Assembly (NCBI GenBank): GCA_050289385.1
Contig: JBNKFQ010000063.1
Coordinates: 1 to 11,798 of the forward strand
Direction: 5' to 3'
DNA: 11,798 bases
DNA from: JBNKFQ01 sp050289385
Lineage (GTDB): Bacteria; Pseudomonadota; Gammaproteobacteria; Pseudomonadales; Porticoccaceae
Shown here: positions 8,441 through 11,798 of the stretch, piece by piece
Position numbering within the stretch: the stretch's first letter is position 1
Layout of the letters: each line of letters starts with the position of its first letter
Translations under genes and position numbers: made by a program
The notes under the pieces: generated by a model
What the model saw: only the letters and a program-made list of their open reading frames with translations
Told to the model about the DNA's origin: nothing
Databases searched by the model: none

Positions 8441-9925
8441 TCAACGTATACCCCTCTCCACTTCAAAACTGGCAATATCAGGATAGATGTGCTTTATTCC
8501 AGAGCGAAAGGAAGGGTACCCAAACCCGCCCAAATTACCTTTAAGATACTTTAAAACCACTTGGTCGAACTCTCTTTCTCCCACCTTTTTGCGTAAGGCC
8601 CGAAGCACAAAAGCGGATTTACCGTGGGAGAACGACTGTAATCGGTCCAGATTGTATTTTGCATCAGTACTGGTGTCGGGATTAATCAGTCTCTGGTCAA
8701 GATCTTTGATTTTGGAGAAGTGTTCACGCCATCGTCTGGTTGAAAAATCAACAAGTTGTGGCTGATCACCAACTATATTTCGATAAAACTCCCGGTCATA
8801 GATAAGCCCCAACCCCAGAGATAACCAAAGGTCGTGGCGAGCACGTGCATTTTCGTATGTTTCACCAAACCCAAAATAGAGGTGCCCCAGCTCGTGGGCC
8901 ACCATATCCAGAGTGTAGTTCCACACAGGCTGTGTTGATTCCGGATAGACCTCTTCCATATAGCCCATCGTGTTTTCTTTTTTGTTCTTAAAACCCGAGT
9001 TGTCGTGCAGATAAGATTGCAGCTCATCAGATACCTCATTGCTATCGTAAACAGCCAATACATTATTGCCTACCGATGCGCCACCAAGAGGGCCGTCCAG
9101 CCCCAGAAAAAAGATATGCCGGGAGATACCGTAAAATCGTTCAACATACTGCGGCCAAATCAGTTTTACTGCTTTGGTCAACGCATCCAGACTGATGTAA
9201 CTGCCCTGCTTTCGAGCCATTATGGTAAAGGGTGTACCTGCCACCAGAACCTCCTGACTGTCCCACGCCGCTTTCCGGTAAAAACCAATCAAAAATTGAG
9301 CTACTAAAATACCCTGTACCTTATGCCCGCCATCTATCGCCGATGGCCTGGCTGAAGCGACCACACCTAGATCCGGTGCGTGGCGAAGTGTCGCGCTGTG
9401 TATAACCGGGTTACTATAATCGACAAAAGCTCTCTGTTTAACTTCATATCGAACATCCTGAACCGGGTTAATAGCAGGCAAAAGTTTCCCCACCATCAAA
9501 AAATCCCGATGACCAAGCAACTCCATATCTGATCTTGTTCTTTTCAATTGATATCGAATCGTCAACTGTGCATTTTCTTCTACCCCGCCATCAATATTGA
9601 GCCAAAACAAGGTAAAGCTTTCGTCCAGCAATGGCAGAACAAAACTCTCTATTCTCATTGGTTTGTCTACGCGAATTTTTTTACCGTTGTAGTAAACTGC
9701 CAATGACTTGATATCGTCAAAGACTCTGGATGTAACCAGCGGTAGTTTTTGCTCTTTCGACAAGTCGCTTTTGGCAAACTGAAAAGTGGATTTTATGTAG
9801 TAATTTTCTGCCGCCAATTCAACGTCATGATGTATGTGACGAATACTGACTGAACTACTATTTTCTGCAGCACACCACGGCACTATTGCCGTCAACGAAC
9901 AAACTAACAACAACCTGTACAACAT
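8441..9925 (-). CDS. Secreted M1-like (gluzincin) metallopeptidase homologue, probably catalytically impaired
   Basis: Exported 494-residue protein. The start is the ATG at 9925, preceded by GGAG with six bases between; a TTG at 9937 is in frame but less likely. The N-terminus MLYRLLLVCSLTAIVPWCAA is a signal peptide with cleavage near residue 20. Residues about 25-170 look like the beta-rich N-terminal domain of M1 aminopeptidases. The zinc helix reads V-A-H344-E345-L-G-H348-L-Y-F-G, followed by DLWLSLGLGL (365-374), the counterpart of the family's DLWLNEGFA. The usual third ligand Glu is thus L370, with a spacing about three residues longer than HExxH-18-E. The catalytic Tyr region (YEKG) reads F432-S-H-G. 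The exopeptidase GxMEN-like loop reads GGASVGNN. The C-terminal helices (SAFVLRALRKKVGEREFDQVVLKYL) fit the fold. It may be a binding protein, or use another ligand such as E355 or E358. The AraC gene lies 71 nt upstream on the same strand. Confidence 0.8.
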   Translation of the reverse strand: MLYRLLLVCSLTAIVPWCAAENSSSVSIRHIHHDVELAAENYYIKSTFQFAKSDLSKEQKLPLVTSRVFDDIKSLAVYYNGKKIRVDKPMRIESFVLPLLDESFTLFWLNIDGGVEENAQLTIRYQLKRTRSDMELLGHRDFLMVGKLLPAINPVQDVRYEVKQRAFVDYSNPVIHSATLRHAPDLGVVASARPSAIDGGHKVQGILVAQFLIGFYRKAAWDSQEVLVAGTPFTIMARKQGSYISLDALTKAVKLIWPQYVERFYGISRHIFFLGLDGPLGGASVGNNVLAVYDSNEVSDELQSYLHDNSGFKNKKENTMGYMEEVYPESTQPVWNYTLDMVAHELGHLYFGFGETYENARARHDLWLSLGLGLIYDREFYRNIVGDQPQLVDFSTRRWREHFSKIKDLDQRLINPDTSTDAKYNLDRLQSFSHGKSAFVLRALRKKVGEREFDQVVLKYLKGNLGGFGYPSFRSGIKHIYPDIASFEVERGIR

Positions 9926-9996
9926 GGCTTTCTCCAAAGATGGACAAAAGCATAAAGTTACTACGGGGGAGACAATCAGTTCCTGGCGTTTTTTGA

Positions 9997-10770
9997 CTAA
10001 TTTGCTTTTTTGAACTGAAATTGGGACGGCGATACGGTAAGCAGCTTTTTGAAGTTTTTGTTGAATCGGCTCAGGTCGCTAAAACCGACTGACTGAAAAA
10101 CGTCACAAATCGGCCTATTATACAATAATTCATGAATACTGTTGGAAATACGCATATGAGTGCGATATTCCACAGGTGTAAATATAAAGGCTTGTTTAAA
10201 AGCTCGGGTCATCTGTGCCTGGGTAGTATTGATATATTTTGCAACCTCACCCAAGCTGGTCGGATTTCCAAAATCGTCGTCGATAGCGAATTTTGCTCGT
10301 TCAGCAATAATATGGGCCGAGGATGCCAACAACAACCCATGCCCATTATATGCTCGAACAATGGAATCAGATATTCCCTGGAAATTTTTTGGAAGCTGAT
10401 TCATATCTGTTCTAATATAGAGCGGCGATTTCCCGGAAAGAAACTTAAATGGTCGCTTGGAGATAACAGCATTTACTAAAACCAATGCCTCTTTTATTTT
10501 AAATTTCAGACAGCAAAAAGGAGGGAACACTACAAAATATTTTCCCTGAGTCAACAAAAATAGTTTATCACCTTTCTGAAATTCCAACTCACCGTACGGC
10601 AGCTCAATAATTCCACACATCCAGCGAGGGCCCAGAGCGTCTCCAACCCACTGCTCGCCTCTCAAGGTGATCCTGCGCTTTAGTGCAACCTCCTGACGAC
10701 CCAGAATCCGGAATTCCCAGCTTGAACTGGCATCAAGATTAACCACTTTTAAAGGCGCAGACGGTTTCAT
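9997..10770 (-). CDS. AraC-family transcriptional regulator
   Basis: DNA-binding regulator of 257 residues. The C-terminal AraC/XylS domain holds two helix-turn-helix units: about 172-203 (SLGEVAKYINTTQAQMTRAFKQ..FTPVEY) and about 220-251 (ICDVFQSVGFSDLSRFNKNFKKLLTVSPSQF). Both follow the family pattern, including the GFSDxSRFNxxFKxxxxxSPSQF signature. Residues 1-160 look like a beta-rich sensor domain with no recognisable ligand-binding motif. The ATG at 10770 is the only plausible start; no purine-rich ribosome site precedes it, and the sequence just upstream is pyrimidine-rich (CCTCCTGCTC). The secreted peptidase homologue follows 71 nt downstream on the same strand, so the regulator may control that gene or be transcribed with it. 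The target and inducer are unknown. Confidence 0.93.
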   Translation of the reverse strand: MKPSAPLKVVNLDASSSWEFRILGRQEVALKRRITLRGEQWVGDALGPRWMCGIIELPYGELEFQKGDKLFLLTQGKYFVVFPPFCCLKFKIKEALVLVNAVISKRPFKFLSGKSPLYIRTDMNQLPKNFQGISDSIVRAYNGHGLLLASSAHIIAERAKFAIDDDFGNPTSLGEVAKYINTTQAQMTRAFKQAFIFTPVEYRTHMRISNSIHELLYNRPICDVFQSVGFSDLSRFNKNFKKLLTVSPSQFQFKKAN

Positions 10771-10804
10771 GAGCAGGAGGTTCTGAGTATTAAATTTCGT
10801 TGTG

Positions 10805-10834
10805 AGTATAGCGGTTCTTTTTGATCCGGAGCAA
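10805..10834 (-). promoter_or_regulatory. Putative promoter of the AraC-family gene
   Basis: On the minus strand TTGCTC (10834-10829) and TATACT (10810-10805) are separated by 18 bp and sit upstream of the ATG at 10770. The -10 matches 5 of 6 and the -35 matches 3 of 6. The -35 candidate overlaps the small inverted repeats at 10829-10853, so a bound protein there could control it. Motif match only. Confidence 0.3.
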
Positions 10835-10853
10835 GTTTTGCTCTATCAGAGCA
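10829..10853. repeat. Two overlapping short inverted repeats upstream of the AraC gene
   Basis: GAGCAA-GTT-TTGCTC (10829-10843) and TGCTCT-ATC-AGAGCA (10839-10853) are two perfect 6-bp-arm repeats that share TGCTC, so as RNA only one hairpin can form at a time. They lie at the very end of the broken GNAT-C39 remnant and upstream of the AraC gene. No T-tract follows on either strand. They could be an operator, or coincidence. Confidence 0.4.
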
Positions 10854-11520
10854 TTACACAGCCAACCTGCTCTTTGATAATCAACGTCGTGCGCAAACGA
10901 CTGGTGCCAAAATCTGACGTGCGCGCAAACAGCGGACCTTCCTGGATGATCCACACCTTCACCGAAAAACCCCGTTGTGCCGCCGACAAAACCAGGCCAT
11001 GCGGATGACAGCCACCATGACCGGACGTCATAAAAGTAGTGGTGGATTCGCGCCAAAGTTGTAACTCTTCGCGCCGGGACAACGCATAACCTGGATCCAG
11101 TGCGCTCATAGCCATCATTAGCGCCGCCGGCCAACAGTAAATGACGTGGATTGACCAATCCAGGGCACTGGCTTGTGACGAGCGACATCGGTATAGCGTC
11201 GAATGCGCTTGTGCAGCCCGACCGGGTTTTTATCGCGGTATATAGCCAATTGCTGGTAGGCTGTCGAACGAAGAAAAGCAAGCGCCACATGATCGTCTTT
11301 ACCCGCCTCCAGTCGCACATAAAATCTTCCCACTTTCAGCCAGTCGTTCACCTTCCAGTAATAATTGCTGTCAAATACCCTCGCGCTGAAAATCGGGGTC
11401 AACCGCAATTGAATACAGACGGGCCAAACGAATACCCTGGCGATCTGTCTGGCTGAACAGGCCAACAGCACCGCCACTCTGCCACCCTGGAATGGATTAT
11501 TATTATCTTGATCGCTCTCG
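10846..11520 (-). pseudogene. Decayed GNAT acetyltransferase / peptidase C39-like (DUF3335-type) gene
   Basis: Three minus-strand frames together carry pieces of one bifunctional protein: an N-terminal GNAT acetyltransferase domain and a C-terminal C39-like cysteine peptidase domain. The order is: RLARLYSIAVDPDFQREGI then a stop (TGA, 11373-11371) then QQLLLEGERLAESGK, the acetyl-CoA motif A, where the stop replaces the expected Gly. After a frame change near 11320-11330 comes VRLEAGKDDHVALAF and TAYQQLAIYRD (GNAT motif B), then VPWIGQSTSFTVG. The frame changes again near 11128-11136, exactly at the expected catalytic Cys (FTCGPAALMMAM), and AALMMAMSALDPGYALSRRE, FMTSGHGGC and VKVWIIQEGPLF continue. 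The last piece jumps from GPLF straight to DFGTSRLRTTLIIKE, normally the extreme C-terminus, so roughly 100 residues are deleted. The GNAT N-terminus is also unrecognisable. Intact relatives are often next to RimK-like ligase genes; none is seen here. The gene is non-functional. Confidence 0.8.
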
Positions 11521-11543
11521 AAATTATATTGTTTACCCTGCAT

Positions 11544-11564
11544 GAGTTATTTTTCAAATAACTC
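11544..11564. repeat. Short inverted repeat upstream of the GNAT-C39 remnant
   Basis: GAGTTATTT (11544-11552) and AAATAACTC (11556-11564) are perfect 9-bp arms around TTC. It lies between the degenerate N-terminus of the pseudogene and the divergent gene beginning at 11741. No T-tract follows on either strand. The role is unknown; it could be a relic of the pseudogene's regulatory region. Confidence 0.5.
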
Positions 11565-11652
11565 GTCAGGGAACCCCGCCAAATTTCAAAATAAACGTAC
11601 TTTCGCTTATACCTTTCTGATGACACGCACTCGGAGGCATGCCAGGGCCTGT

Positions 11653-11700
11653 TATACAGCATTTTTCCAGTTTTTTACTACACTGTATAGAGTTGTATAG
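11653..11700. promoter_or_regulatory. TGTATAG-type repeats upstream of the right-edge gene
   Basis: TATACAG (11653-11659) is the reverse complement of CTGTATA (11683-11689), and TGTATAG occurs twice in direct orientation at 11684-11690 and 11694-11700, one helical turn apart. A TATAAT follows at 11719-11724, 16 bp before the ATG at 11741. The spacing suits a regulator binding side by side on one face of the DNA near a promoter, but the motifs are short and could be chance. Confidence 0.3.
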
Positions 11701-11740
11701 CGTTTTCAAGCTGCTAAATATAATAACCGAGGCAAAGAAA

Positions 11741-11798
11741 ATGAAAAATTCACATATCTTGCAATTTGTAGTGATACTTCTTGCTACAAGCAGTTTAC
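11741..11798 (+). CDS. N-terminus of an exported protein, cut by window edge
   Basis: Only 19 codons are visible, reading MKNSHILQFVVILLATSSL. The ATG at 11741 is preceded by GAGG (11729-11732) at a spacing of 8, a good ribosome binding site. A short basic start followed by an uninterrupted hydrophobic run (ILQFVVILLA) is a typical signal-peptide N-terminus, so the product is probably secreted or an outer-membrane protein. Nothing more can be said about its function. It is divergent from the decayed GNAT-C39 gene, and the region 11565-11740 holds no other recognisable gene. Confidence 0.65.
   Translation, partial: MKNSHILQFVVILLATSSL

Noticed and set aside
10775..10781. Strong AGGAGG-like sequence on the plus strand just outside the AraC gene
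   Set aside because: No start codon follows at a usable distance on the plus strand and no coding frame runs there, so it is probably coincidental.
11399..11662. Minus-strand frame of 87 codons at the right end
   Set aside because: It is only another frame of the decayed GNAT region plus AT-rich intergenic sequence, and the product matches no recognisable domain.

Overview
The window looks like a piece of a gammaproteobacterial chromosome, probably from a free-living marine or environmental lineage. The evidence is a fused, Escherichia coli-type pntA next to pntB with high identity to the gammaproteobacterial proteins, a BdhA-type 3-hydroxybutyrate dehydrogenase, an AraC-family regulator, and a large secreted beta-propeller protein of a type common in environmental Gammaproteobacteria and Bacteroidetes. 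The exact taxon cannot be fixed by eye.

Layout. Positions 1-673 (minus) hold the 5' part of a 3-hydroxybutyrate dehydrogenase gene that runs off the left edge. It is divergent from pntA (898-2433) and pntB (2450-3826), which form a tight two-gene operon for the proton-translocating transhydrogenase. A 233-bp gap with a perfect 14-bp-arm hairpin (3939-3970) leads to a 1096-residue secreted BNR/sortilin-like beta-propeller protein (4060-7350). After it comes a perfect 32-bp palindrome (7401-7432), then a Tat-exported, divergent polysaccharide-deacetylase-fold protein (7491-8399). Convergent to this are a secreted M1-like metallopeptidase homologue that appears to have lost key catalytic residues (8441-9925, minus) and an AraC-family regulator (9997-10770, minus). 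Positions 10846 to about 11520 (minus) are the decayed remains of a GNAT/peptidase-C39-like (DUF3335-type) gene, with a nonsense codon, frameshifts and an internal deletion. At the right edge, 11741-11798 (plus) is the start of a new secreted protein gene.

How it fits together. The left half is central redox metabolism: 3-hydroxybutyrate/PHB turnover producing NADH, and PntAB balancing NADH with NADPH. From 4060 onward almost every intact gene encodes an exported protein, with one local regulator and one pseudogene, so this is accessory cell-envelope or periplasmic territory. I found no convincing new defence, mobile or RNA-based system. The most unusual items are the likely pseudoenzyme peptidase, the substituted deacetylase motif 1, the two 32-nt palindromic elements flanking the propeller gene, and the wrecked GNAT-C39 gene.
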